Assembly: GCF_001696535.1 (NCBI RefSeq)
Contig: NZ_MBQE01000001.1
Coordinates: 806,001 to 870,000 of the forward strand
Source: Stappia indica
GTDB taxonomy: Bacteria > Pseudomonadota > Alphaproteobacteria > Rhizobiales > Stappiaceae
Direction of reading: 5' to 3'
DNA length: 64,000 nucleotides
In this document: positions 29,408 through 37,746 of the stretch, piece after piece
Layout of the letters: each line of letters starts with the position of its first letter
Numbering within the stretch: the first letter of the stretch is position 1
Notes under the pieces: model-generated
Database searches by the model: none
Told to the model about the DNA's origin: nothing
What the model saw: only the letters and a program-made list of their open reading frames with translations
Position numbers and translations under genes: made by a program

Positions 29408-31060
29408 CTATCTCGTGCGCCCGCGCGGGCGCTGTCGGTGCGGCGGCTTGCGGCGCCAGACATTGTCGGCGGCCATCAGCTCCATCAGGATGCCCTCGCG
29501 CAGCCCCCGGTCGGCGACACGCAGCCGCTGACAGGGCCAGCGCCGCCGGATCGCCTCCAAGATCGCGCAGCCCGCCAGCACCAGATCGGCACGATCTGCA
29601 CCGATGCACGGGTTGTCGACGCGCTCCTCATAGGGCATCGCGCGCAGCCGCTCAATCATTGCGGTGACGTCTTCGTTGTCCATCCACGCCCCGTCGACAC
29701 GGCGCCGGTCATAGCGCTTCAGGCCGAAATGCACGCCGGCCAGCGTCGTGACGGTGCCGGACGTGCCGAGCATGTGCACCTTGCCGTCGCAGATGGCGGC
29801 GCTCAGCTCCCGCCCCAGCGTGAAGGCCTCAAGATGCGACCGCGCATCGTTGACCATCGCCTCGAACGTGTCGGCGGTGACATGGCGCCCGCCGTGACGC
29901 TCCGCCAGGTTGACGACACCGACCGGCAGCGAGATCCACGCGCGGATGAAACGGGTGAGCGCCACGCCGCGCGCGCCGCAGCGGTTGCGCAGGTCCAGCC
30001 AGACGATCTCGGAGGAGCCGCCGCCGATATCAAACAGAACGACGCCGTTGGCATCCGGACACACGAGCGAGGCACAGCCCGCAACTGCCAGCCGCGCCTC
30101 GGTTTCCCGCGAGGCGATTTCCAGTGCCAGCCCGGTCTCCTGGCGCACCCGCTCGATGAATTGCGGACCGTTTTCCGCCGCACGGCACGCCTCGGTCGCG
30201 ATCAGGCGGAACCGCTCGACGCCCCGGTCCTCCAGCTTGTCGCGGCAGCACGCCAGCGCCTCCAGCGCCCGGTCCATCGCCGCCTCGCCGAGGCGGTTGG
30301 TGTGGCCAAGCCCCTCGCCCAGCCTGACGATGCGCGAATAGGCATCGACGACCCGAAAGCCGCGCTGTTCGGGGCGCGCGACCAGGAGACGGCAATTGTT
30401 GGTACCGAGATCGAGCGCCGCATAGAGGCGCCCCTGCGCTTCGTCGGCGACGGTCGGTGCGTCGCGTGAGACGTGGCGCGGCAGGCCGGACGCACAATGG
30501 GGACCATGCCCGCCCACTGCCGCTTCCCGCGGCTCGAAGCGCTCGCGCCCCTCGCCTTGCGGTCGCGCCGCGACGGGGCTTGCGGTCGTCCCGCTGCCGG
30601 CGCCATTGCGCGTGCGGCTGTCGCTTGCCGTGGCCGCCTGCGCTCGCGCTGCGTGCCCGGCTTCAGCAGCAACGGGCTGAGGCCCGCCTTTCGGCTGCGG
30701 CGCTTCGGTTGGTGAATGGCTGTCGATACGGCCGGCGCCTGCCCGGCGCTCGGCCCGGTTGGGGCGGTGACGCTTGCGGCCGCGCTTGCGGCTGCCGGCG
30801 GACGCAGTCTTGCTGTCCGCGCCGCCCTTGACGGGCGCGTCGGCTGCATGTCGTTCCGCATCCCGATCTCCGACGGCGCGTGGTGCGCCCTGTCCGGAGA
30901 CCCCGGCCTGAATGCTCCCGGCATTCTTCGGCCTGCGTCTCTTCCGGGACCGCTTGCGCTTGGCGGGCTCTGTGCCGGCGCCTGTCGCGTCGTCGTGTCC
31001 CGGTGTCGAGCCGGGATGCAGCCGGTCGTCGCCCGGCCTCATCTGTCCCGAATCGCTCAC
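29408..31060 (-). CDS. Ppx/GppA-family phosphatase with a long basic N-terminal extension
   Basis: A 550-residue protein. Residues about 212-520 form the Ppx/GppA domain of the ASKHA fold, with phosphate 1 motif YAALDLGTNNCRLLVARPE, the acidic EACRAAENG region and the glycine-rich FDIGGGSSEIVW. The family hydrolyses polyphosphate or pppGpp. The first 210 residues are low-complexity and Arg/Lys/Gly-rich with two basic clusters (KRKRSRKRRRPKN and SRKRGRKRHRPNRAERR), absent from ordinary Ppx. The GTG start at 31060 has AAGGA 6 bp upstream, so the extension is probably translated. It is cotranscribed with rlmE. Confidence 0.88.
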   Translation of the reverse strand: MSDSGQMRPGDDRLHPGSTPGHDDATGAGTEPAKRKRSRKRRRPKNAGSIQAGVSGQGAPRAVGDRDAERHAADAPVKGGADSKTASAGSRKRGRKRHRPNRAERRAGAGRIDSHSPTEAPQPKGGPQPVAAEAGHAARAQAATASDSRTRNGAGSGTTASPVAARPQGEGRERFEPREAAVGGHGPHCASGLPRHVSRDAPTVADEAQGRLYAALDLGTNNCRLLVARPEQRGFRVVDAYSRIVRLGEGLGHTNRLGEAAMDRALEALACCRDKLEDRGVERFRLIATEACRAAENGPQFIERVRQETGLALEIASRETEARLAVAGCASLVCPDANGVVLFDIGGGSSEIVWLDLRNRCGARGVALTRFIRAWISLPVGVVNLAERHGGRHVTADTFEAMVNDARSHLEAFTLGRELSAAICDGKVHMLGTSGTVTTLAGVHFGLKRYDRRRVDGAWMDNEDVTAMIERLRAMPYEERVDNPCIGADRADLVLAGCAILEAIRRRWPCQRLRVADRGLREGILMELMAADNVWRRKPPHRQRPRGRTR

Positions 31061-31497
31061 AGTCTGTCCTTGCCGGCGCCCTCGGGCGCCTCTGCTTTCC
31101 TTGCGGCAGCCGGCTCGCGGCCGCCATCCGGAAACGCATTGTCGTTAGGTAGAGTTTACCACCATATGCGCAGCCCGCAACTTGCGAGCCCCTCGCCCTC
31201 TCCGAAGAGGGCGAGGACGCGCCGATGGCGCAGTTCCTCGGGATATGGGGACCAGAGGGCTAGATATACACAGGCGGAGGCGATCAAATTTTCGCTGAGC
31301 CGGCATCCATGCTTGACAGCGCAGGCCCGGATTCATAAAAAGCGGCCCATGGATGCGCTGCCGCTTCGCGGTGGGCGTCGGACGGGTTTTGTCGAAAACT
31401 CTTCCGACGGGATTTGAAGGAGCGACCGACCGATAGGTTGGACCGATCCGAAGATCCCAGATTTCCGGCCAGCTCCGGACGCGGCATCCAACGGCAT
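31061..31497. other. Gene-free 437-bp region before tRNA-Gln
   Basis: It should contain the promoter of the ppx/gppA-rlmE unit (minus strand) and the tRNA promoter (plus strand). I see no supported coding sequence, hairpin or operator. The local AT content rises near 31250-31340. Confidence 0.4.
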
Positions 31498-31571
31498 TGG
31501 GGAATAGGTTAACGGTAGACCCGCGGACTCTGACTCCGTTAGTCCTGGTTCGAATCCAGGTTCCCCAGCCA
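31498..31571 (+). tRNA. tRNA-Gln (anticodon CTG)
   Basis: A 74-nt cloverleaf including an encoded CCA. The acceptor arms TGGGGAA (31498-31504) and TTCCCCA (31561-31567) pair fully, followed by discriminator G and CCA. The D-arm region is TAGGTTAACGGTAGA, the anticodon loop is CTCTGAC (anticodon CTG, reading CAG), and the T-arm is CCTGGTTCGAATCCAGG. U1-A72 is the normal identity feature of glutamine tRNAs. It is monocistronic as far as can be seen. Confidence 0.95.
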
Positions 31572-31732
31572 ACTCCTCCCAGATTTCACGACAGCATCTC
31601 CCCGGCATCCTTCGCCTGCTCTCGCAGCTATGCTCCATTGCGCGTTGACGCTTGAGGCACGCCCCCTGCCCGGCTAGGCTGCAGGCGTGGCTGTTGTTCT
31701 ACGTGACATTGTCCGCGTCGGAGGATGTGCCG

Positions 31733-33022
31733 GTGAAACGCGAAGTCCTGGGCATTCTCGTTGGCACCCTGCTGGCATGTGCGGCAGCTCCCGCATCGGC
31801 GGACTATCTGTCGCCGCGCAAAAGCTCCGACTGCAACCTCTACACTCCCGCCTATCCCTTCAAGGCAAGACTGGATGCGATCGACGCCCGCGCCGGCCAA
31901 TGCGAGCAATCGCACAGCCAGCCGGGCTGGACGAGCGCCTGCGGCCACTACGGCCCGAACGCCTGCCTGCCGATCTACCGGCAGACCTGCGCCTTGCAGG
32001 ACGAGATGGCCCGCATCGAGGCGCAGTGCCGCCAGACCCTCGAAAACTGGACGATCCGGGAGGCTGCGGAAAAGCGCCGCCGTGAGGCCGAGGAACAGGC
32101 GCGCGAGGACAGCCGCCGGTTCCTGGAGCAGGCCCGCCAAGGAGCCGGGCACAAGCAGGAACCCTTCGCGGTGCTGCACGACGCGCAAGCTCTCCCGCTG
32201 GAGATATCAGACCGGCTGCGCGCGGCTCGCGGACTTCCCGGCCCTGGTGGGGCCGAGCAGCTTTCACGCGCCTTCGTCAAGCACGGCACCGTGCGGATGC
32301 AGGACATCCAGGCCGCAGCCCTCGCCTATCTGGAGGGAGCGACCTCGAGCTTCCAGATTCACGGCCCGCCGAACACGCAAGGCTACAGCGCCGCCAATCC
32401 CCGCCGCTCCGCCTCGCAATTGGACCGCGCGCTCCACAGCCGCAATGCCCAGTTGCAGCGGATCGAGGCAATGCAGGACCTGCAATCGGCCGCCGGCGCA
32501 CCGTCGATGGACAGCGCCTACTCGGTGCTGATGACGCAGATCGTCGAGGCGCAGGCCAATGGCACCCTCCCCGTCGACAGCGTCGATGCCGTGACCCGCT
32601 GGATCGCCAGCGAAGTGGAACGGGCGGAAACGGACTGGAGCAACGCCGAGCGGGCAAGGGTGTCGCGGGAAGCGGAGGCGCTTCTGCCGCAGCAGCGCTC
32701 GATGGCGAATGCCGCGTTCCAGGTGCTGGACGAGCGCCGCCGGCAGGAGGACGCACGCCGGAGGGCCGCAGAACAGGAGGCCGGGCGCCAACGCGGCAAT
32801 GGCGCGGGCGGAACGCGGCCCGGCACGGCTTCGGGCGGCGGCAGCAGCGGGCATCCCGGCGGCTCCCGCTACGAGTACTGCCAGGCCAATCCGCATCTCA
32901 GCTGGACCAACTGCCTGCAGGGGCGCGATACCCCGACGAGCCGGAGCAGGCCAAGCAGGCAGAACTCCGGCTCCAACGGCAGCAGGAACAATTGCGGAAG
33001 CCGGACATGCGGCGTGTTCTGA
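31733..33022 (+). CDS. Exported Cys-rich hypothetical protein with coiled-coil centre
   Basis: A 429-residue protein, not recognised. The GTG at 31733 has GGAGG exactly 8 bp upstream and begins a Sec signal peptide (KREVLGILVGTLLACAAAPA, cut after ASA). The mature N-terminus has six Cys within 70 residues (including SDCNLY, AGQCEQ, TSACGHYGPNACLP, QTCALQ, AQCRQT), suggesting disulfides. Glu/Arg/Gln-rich helices follow, likely coiled coil. The C-terminus is a Gly/Ser/Asn-rich tail with four more Cys. It is followed after 21 bp by the ankyrin-like gene, so the two probably form one exported pair. Confidence 0.7.
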   Translation: MKREVLGILVGTLLACAAAPASADYLSPRKSSDCNLYTPAYPFKARLDAIDARAGQCEQSHSQPGWTSACGHYGPNACLPIYRQTCALQDEMARIEAQCRQTLENWTIREAAEKRRREAEEQAREDSRRFLEQARQGAGHKQEPFAVLHDAQALPLEISDRLRAARGLPGPGGAEQLSRAFVKHGTVRMQDIQAAALAYLEGATSSFQIHGPPNTQGYSAANPRRSASQLDRALHSRNAQLQRIEAMQDLQSAAGAPSMDSAYSVLMTQIVEAQANGTLPVDSVDAVTRWIASEVERAETDWSNAERARVSREAEALLPQQRSMANAAFQVLDERRRQEDARRRAAEQEAGRQRGNGAGGTRPGTASGGGSSGHPGGSRYEYCQANPHLSWTNCLQGRDTPTSRSRPSRQNSGSNGSRNNCGSRTCGVF

Positions 33023-33043
33023 GACAATGAACAGGGGAACGGC

Positions 33044-34753
33044 ATGCGAAGGATGACCAGTGCCTTGCGGACGCTGTCCCTGTCCGTGCTGTTGATGACC
33101 CTCCCGCACACGGCAATGCCGACGGCTATGGCTGAGGACAGCATCTCCAGAAGCGATGCGGCGGTAATGGCCGCCGCCCGTGCCGACGACCTCGATACGC
33201 TGAAACAGCTCGCCGAGGCCGGGTTGAATCTCGCCGCGGTGGAGCATGCGGGCACCAATCTCGCGACCATCGCCGCCATGCGCGGCTCGCCGGACACGCT
33301 CGCGTTTCTCGCGGCGCAGGGTGTCGATCTGAACCTGAAGGACGCCGAAGGCTACACGCCGGTCATGCGGGCCCTGCAGCAAGCCCGCACCGACAATGCG
33401 CTGAAGCTCCGGGAACTCGGCGCCAGTCTCGAAGGGATCACCGAGGACGGCTACTCCGTGAGGGTCCTTGCCGAGGTCGCCGGACTGGAGGATTTCGGCC
33501 CCGAGCCTCCCCCGCCCTCCCTGCTGCTGTCGCCGGAGGCCGCCGACACGATCCTGCTCAAGGCAGCGGAATTCGGCGATCTCGACAGTGTCCGTTTCGC
33601 GCTCGACCATGGCGCCAATGTTTCCGCCCGGGCCGCCAACGGCTGGACGCCGCTGATGATCGCAGCCCTCGGCGGCCACGCGGACATTGTCCGCCATCTG
33701 GTGGCTGCCGAAGCGGACGAGGACGGCCCCTTGCCGACCGTTGACGGCAAAGTCGATGCGGTGGTCGCGGCGCTGGTCGGCGGTGCCAAACGCGACGAAA
33801 GCCGCGTCGACGAACTGGTGTGCGCCATCTCGCATGCCAGGAACCTCGCCCACGACATGTCGCGATATCGCATGGTTGCCAGCCGGCTCGGCTACAGCGA
33901 TGTCTTTCAGGACAAGCATTTCCCGACCGACGACCTGCCGCCGCTGGAAATCGACCTGCCCTTTCCGCCGACGGGAGAGCCGGCCTCTTGGCGTGTCCTG
34001 CAGTCGGCGCTGCGCGGCAAGGGGCTGTACCAGGGAACAATCGACGGGGTCATCGGCGACCAGAGCCTGATCGCCCTGCACTACACCTTCCAGCCGCTCT
34101 TCGAACGGCTCGTCCAGCGCTCCGCGACCGCAGCCGCGCGGGCGCAAGAGGCCTTGGCGGGCGGAGACCGATCCTCTCCTTACGGTGAGGTCGGTCGAGG
34201 CATCTCGGGAGAGACCGCCTATGGCCAGAAACTCGGGTCCACGCCGAAGCCCGTCTACTTCGCCGAAGGCATCGACAACCGCGGCCGTGCAGCCGGCGAC
34301 GAAATCACCGTCACCTATCAGGATGCCAGCGAGGACCATCAGCGGCGGCTACAGCTGAGCCAGCAGCCGGACGGTTCCGGGTTTTACCAGTATTTCCAAA
34401 CCTATATCGCCGGTGGCCTCTTCTCGGCCCATGTGCGCGGCAACTCGCTCACGCTCAGTTTCAATGGCGAGCGGCCTCGGATCCGGCATGAGGTCAGGCT
34501 GAACGTAGCCAGCGGGTCGCGGATCGAGGTGCGGCCCCTTCCCGGAGCCAGTCTCAGCCCGTTTCGGCCTCTCCCCTGCCTGCCGCAGGATCCTGCGCCG
34601 ATCATTCTCGATTCCGCTTCCAGCTCCGGCGTTCTAGACGCCCCTGCCGAGCCGCGCTCCCGGCTCCTCCGCATCGACGAGGACCCGCCTGCACCGCAGG
34701 AGCCGGACGCCGGTTCGCCCGTCCAGGATGCCAGTGAGGCCTGGGAGCGCTGA
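33044..34753 (+). CDS. Exported ankyrin-repeat protein with peptidoglycan-binding-like segment
   Basis: A 569-residue protein. Residues 1-30 are a signal peptide. Ankyrin-type repeats follow: DDLDTLKQLAEAGLNLAAVE, then VDLNLKDAEGYTPVMRALQQ and a clear one at GDLDSVRFALDHGANVSARA with GWTPLMIAALGGHADIVRHL. Near residues 320-350 SWRVLQSALRGKGLYQGTID resembles a peptidoglycan-binding (PGB1) helix bundle. A beta-rich domain (about 395-490) and a Pro-rich tail complete it. It is likely periplasmic and cell-wall associated, cotranscribed with the preceding Cys-rich protein. Function unknown. Confidence 0.7.
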   Translation: MRRMTSALRTLSLSVLLMTLPHTAMPTAMAEDSISRSDAAVMAAARADDLDTLKQLAEAGLNLAAVEHAGTNLATIAAMRGSPDTLAFLAAQGVDLNLKDAEGYTPVMRALQQARTDNALKLRELGASLEGITEDGYSVRVLAEVAGLEDFGPEPPPPSLLLSPEAADTILLKAAEFGDLDSVRFALDHGANVSARAANGWTPLMIAALGGHADIVRHLVAAEADEDGPLPTVDGKVDAVVAALVGGAKRDESRVDELVCAISHARNLAHDMSRYRMVASRLGYSDVFQDKHFPTDDLPPLEIDLPFPPTGEPASWRVLQSALRGKGLYQGTIDGVIGDQSLIALHYTFQPLFERLVQRSATAAARAQEALAGGDRSSPYGEVGRGISGETAYGQKLGSTPKPVYFAEGIDNRGRAAGDEITVTYQDASEDHQRRLQLSQQPDGSGFYQYFQTYIAGGLFSAHVRGNSLTLSFNGERPRIRHEVRLNVASGSRIEVRPLPGASLSPFRPLPCLPQDPAPIILDSASSSGVLDAPAEPRSRLLRIDEDPPAPQEPDAGSPVQDASEAWER

Positions 34754-34844
34754 TCGCAGCCGACGCTGCGTCTCCTTCGGATTCCCCCTGCCTTCGAGCG
34801 TGCGACGCGGTCGGACCATGGCCGCGCGACGCGGTCAGACTACG

Positions 34845-34857
34845 TTTGTCCGACAAA
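34845..34857. promoter_or_regulatory. GntR-type palindromic operator, copy 1
   Basis: TTTGTCCGACAAA is a perfect 13-bp palindrome around a central C. The same sequence recurs exactly 120 bp downstream, next to the GntR gene. It fits the short dyads bound by FadR-subfamily GntR proteins. Confidence 0.6.
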
Positions 34858-34935
34858 CCGGCAAAGCTCAAAACAGACGCATCAACACGCTTTATCGTTG
34901 AAAATTCGGAGGCAGGAGAGGCGAGAAATATCCGC

Positions 34936-34946
34936 TTGACGGTCAA
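34936..34946 (+). promoter_or_regulatory. TTGACGGTCAA palindrome with -35-like hexamer
   Basis: A perfect 11-bp palindrome lying between the two GntR operator copies. Its first six bases, TTGACG, match a -35 element well. A -10 box is not obvious; if this is the promoter, the downstream operator copy would overlap the -10/start region. Confidence 0.35.
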
Positions 34947-34962
34947 ATCCTGCTTGTGCCAA

Positions 34963-34979
34963 CCTTTGTCCGACAAAGG
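34963..34979. promoter_or_regulatory. GntR-type palindromic operator, copy 2 (extended to 17 bp)
   Basis: The palindrome TTTGTCCGACAAA (34965-34977) extends here to a perfect 17-bp dyad CC-TTTGTCCGACAAA-GG. It lies 65 bp before the GntR ATG at 35044 and directly downstream of the -35-like TTGACG, a position suited to repression. Confidence 0.65.
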
Positions 34980-35043
34980 GACGAACTGACAAGGCGCGCC
35001 GCCAAGATGCGTGCCGCAGCCGTCCGGGAGGAGACGTTCAGCA

Positions 35044-35823
35044 ATGTCGGTGGCGGAGCCGGGTCGCTTCGAAAAGATCAAGGTGCCGTCCGCCTACCAG
35101 ATGGTCGCGGAGGCGATCGAGCGCGAGATCATGGCCGGGCGCCTGCGCCCGGGCGACGAGATCGGCACGGAGGCAGAACTGGTCCGCCAGTTCGGCGTCA
35201 ACCGCTCGACGGTGCGCGAGGGCATTCGCCTGCTGGAGCAGGCAGGGCTCGTCCAGCGCGAAGCCGGCCGCAAGCTCTATGTCTGCCTCCCCCACTACCG
35301 CAAGCTGTCCGACCGCATGAGCCGCGCCCTGGTCCTGCATCAGGTGACCTTTCGCGAGCTGTTCGAGGCGGCCGTGATCCTCGAGCTCGGGGTGATCGAA
35401 AGCGCCGTCGACGAGGCAACGCAAGAGGACCTTGCCGCGCTGGAGGCCAACCAGGCGATGGCAGAGGCGGCGCTGGACGATCCGGTGCGCCTTGCCGGTC
35501 TCGACACGGAGTTTCATGCGCTGCTGGCCAAGGCCTCGCGCAACCGGGTGCTGGAACTGGCTCGCGAGCCGGCCGCACTGCTGTTCTTTCCCACCTCGGA
35601 GCTGATCTGCCGCAGGGTGCCGCAAGGCGCCGGCCGCATGGTCGCTGCCCACCGGCGGCTGATCGATGCCGTCGCCGCGCGCGACAAGGAGGAAGCGCGC
35701 CTGTGGATGCGGCGGCATGTGGTCGACTGGAAGCGCGGTTTCGAGCGCGCCGGCCGCGACATCGACGAGCCGGTGGAGAGCATCTTCGAGCGTCTGTCGG
35801 GGGTAAGGCAATACGCGTCGTGA
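35044..35823 (+). CDS. GntR-family (FadR/FCD) regulator of the catabolic island
   Basis: A 259-residue regulator. The winged helix-turn-helix occupies about residues 12-82 (GTEAELVRQFGVNRSTVREG), followed by a helical FCD ligand domain with the metal-site pattern DTEFHALLAKASRNRVLEL and later AAHRRLIDAVAARDKEEARL. The ATG at 35044 has GGAGGAGA about 10 bp upstream. It is codirectional with the ABC/ligase/thiolase genes and preceded by two copies of a perfect palindrome. It likely represses its own gene and the island until an acyl-CoA or acid inducer is present; that role is inferred. Confidence 0.9.
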   Translation: MSVAEPGRFEKIKVPSAYQMVAEAIEREIMAGRLRPGDEIGTEAELVRQFGVNRSTVREGIRLLEQAGLVQREAGRKLYVCLPHYRKLSDRMSRALVLHQVTFRELFEAAVILELGVIESAVDEATQEDLAALEANQAMAEAALDDPVRLAGLDTEFHALLAKASRNRVLELAREPAALLFFPTSELICRRVPQGAGRMVAAHRRLIDAVAARDKEEARLWMRRHVVDWKRGFERAGRDIDEPVESIFERLSGVRQYAS

Positions 35824-35890
35824 CCTGAATTTTCCGGCTCTGGAGGGAGCCGCGGGTCGCGACCGGACAAGACAAAGGACTGGGAGGAAC

Positions 35891-35989
35891 ATGTCGCAGG
35901 TTCTGCATGACCGGCCGCTGGCGGCCGGCACCATCGCGCCCGTGCGCCGCCAGGGTGCCCTCGCGTGCCCCCGAAAGGGCCGCCGATGA
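35891..35989 (+). CDS. Possible 32-codon leader peptide ahead of livG
   Basis: An ORF of 32 codons starts at an ATG with a strong GGGAGGAAC ribosome site directly upstream. It ends in a TGA overlapping the livG start (ATGA at 35986-35989). It encodes an Arg-rich peptide (MSQVLHDRPLAAGTIAPVRR at the start) matching nothing I know. livG itself has only a modest ribosome site, so this ORF may couple translation into livG, or be the remnant of a longer gene. Confidence 0.4.
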   Translation: MSQVLHDRPLAAGTIAPVRRQGALACPRKGRR

Positions 35990-36867
35990 CCGCGCCCGGC
36001 GAGACCGGCGCCGCCCGCCTGGAGGTCGACGGGCTATCGCTGTCTTTCGGCGGTCTGAAGGCGCTGCGCGGCGTGTCCTTCTCGGCCGAGCCCGGCTCGA
36101 TCACGGCGCTGATCGGCCCGAACGGCGCGGGCAAGACCTCCATGTTCAATTGCATCTCGGGCTTCTACAAGCCGCAGCAGGGGAGCGTGCGCTTCGACGG
36201 GCGCGACGTGACGCGCATGCATCCGCCGGAGCGCGCCGCCCTCGGCTTTGCCCGCACCTTCCAGAACATCGCGCTCTTCCGCGGCATGACCGTGCTCGAC
36301 AACATCAAGCTCGGCCGCCATGCCCACATGAAGACCGGCCTGCTGCAGGCCCTCGCCTACTGGGGCTCAGCCCAGCGCGAGGAGATGGAACTGCGCGCCG
36401 AGATCGAGCGCCGCATCATCGACTTCCTCGAGATCGACCACATCCGCAACATGCCGGTCGCCTCGTTGTCCTACGGCCTGCAGAAGCGGGTCGAGCTGGC
36501 CCGCGCGTTGGCCATGCGCCCGCGCATCCTGCTGCTCGACGAGCCGGTCGCCGGCATGAACCGCGAAGAGACCGAGGACATGGCCCGCTTCATCCTCGAC
36601 GTGAAGGAGGAATGGGGCACCACGATCCTGATGGTCGAGCACGACATGGGCATGGTCATGGACATCTCCGACCATGTGGTCGTGCTGAATTTCGGCGAGG
36701 TCATCGCCAGCGGCCTGCCGCACGAGGTGCAGGCGGACCCGCATGTGACCGAGGCCTATCTCGGCAGCGGCGATCCCGCCGCACTGATGGCCCGCCTCAA
36801 GGGCGAGGCCGGCGCAGCTGGCGGCACTGCCGCTGCAGAGCGCGAAACGCGCGAGGACGTGGCATGA
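35986..36867 (+). CDS. livG: Branched-chain-type ABC transporter ATP-binding protein LivG
   Basis: A 293-residue ATPase of a HAAT-family importer. The Walker A is GPNGAGKTS (about residue 40), the Q-loop region is RTFQNIALF, and a divergent signature (SLSYGLQKRVELARAL) precedes Walker B ILLLDEPVAGMN and the switch His in VEHDMGMVM. The ATG at 35986 is chosen over a GTG at 35965 because AAAGGG lies about 8 bp before it. The ligand of the importer is unlikely to be an amino acid, given the acyl-CoA enzymes downstream. Confidence 0.94.
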   Translation: MTAPGETGAARLEVDGLSLSFGGLKALRGVSFSAEPGSITALIGPNGAGKTSMFNCISGFYKPQQGSVRFDGRDVTRMHPPERAALGFARTFQNIALFRGMTVLDNIKLGRHAHMKTGLLQALAYWGSAQREEMELRAEIERRIIDFLEIDHIRNMPVASLSYGLQKRVELARALAMRPRILLLDEPVAGMNREETEDMARFILDVKEEWGTTILMVEHDMGMVMDISDHVVVLNFGEVIASGLPHEVQADPHVTEAYLGSGDPAALMARLKGEAGAAGGTAAAERETREDVA

Positions 36868-37745
36868 GCGACCTTCTCTTCTTCACCGAGGTGACGCTGG
36901 CCGGCCTCGGCTCCGGCGCCCTCTTGTCGCTGACAGCGCTTGCCTTCGTGCTGATCTACAAGGCGACGCGGGTGATCAACCTTGCCGTCGGCGAACTGCT
37001 GATGCTCGGCGGCTACCTGTTCTTCGCCTTCGCCGCCGGTCTCGGCCTTCCGGCCTGGGCGGCGATCCCGCTCGCCATCGCCGGCGGCGGTCTCGTCGGC
37101 GCGGTGGTCGAGCGCGGGCTGATCCGCCCGATGCTCGGCGAGAGCCCGATCGCCGTCTTCATGGTGACGATCGGCCTCGGCTCGATCCTCGTCGGCCTTG
37201 TCGAACTCGTCTGGGGTACCGATCCGCGCGCCCTGCCCGCCTTCATGGGCAATGCGCCGATCTTCATCGGCGAGGCCTATGTCTCGCGCAAGATCGCCAT
37301 CGCCTTCGCGGTCGCCGCCGTAGTGATCGCGGTCTTCCTCGCGCTCTTCCGCTTCTGGCGCGGCGGCGTCGCGCTGCGGGCAACCGCAACCGACCAGGCC
37401 GCGGCCTATTCCTGCGGCATCAATGTTCCGGGCGTCTTCTCGCTCGCCTGGGTGATCGGCTGCGGCACGGCGGCCGGCGCCGGCGTGCTGCTCGGCTCCA
37501 TCGGCGGCATTTCTCCCTCGATGGGCGTCTTCGGCCTCTCCGCGCTGGTCGTGGTCATCGTCGGCGGCCTCGACTCCGTCGCCGGAGCCCTTGTCGGCGG
37601 TCTCGTCATCGGCCTCATCGAGGCCTGGGCCGGGACCTATCTCGGCGGCGAATACAAGCTCGTCACCACCTTCGGCCTCCTCCTCGTCGCCTTGATGATC
37701 CGTCCCTACGGCTTGTTCGGCACGACAGAAATCGAGCGTCTCTGA
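36864..37745 (+). CDS. livH: Branched-chain-type ABC transporter permease LivH
   Basis: A 293-residue integral membrane protein with about eight helices. It shows LivH features: the GSGALLSLTALAFVLIYKAT start region, VINLAVGELLMLGGYLFFAF, and the cytoplasmic ALRATATDQAAAYSCGINV loop that docks on the ATPases. It overlaps livG by four bases (ATGA) and precedes livM by one base, so the genes are translationally coupled. Confidence 0.94.
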   Translation: MSDLLFFTEVTLAGLGSGALLSLTALAFVLIYKATRVINLAVGELLMLGGYLFFAFAAGLGLPAWAAIPLAIAGGGLVGAVVERGLIRPMLGESPIAVFMVTIGLGSILVGLVELVWGTDPRALPAFMGNAPIFIGEAYVSRKIAIAFAVAAVVIAVFLALFRFWRGGVALRATATDQAAAYSCGINVPGVFSLAWVIGCGTAAGAGVLLGSIGGISPSMGVFGLSALVVVIVGGLDSVAGALVGGLVIGLIEAWAGTYLGGEYKLVTTFGLLLVALMIRPYGLFGTTEIERL

Positions 37746-37746
37746 C

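Noticed and set aside
31498-34753. Genomic island integrated at tRNA-Gln
   Set aside because: No integrase, no duplicated tRNA 3' end and no composition shift were found in the window.
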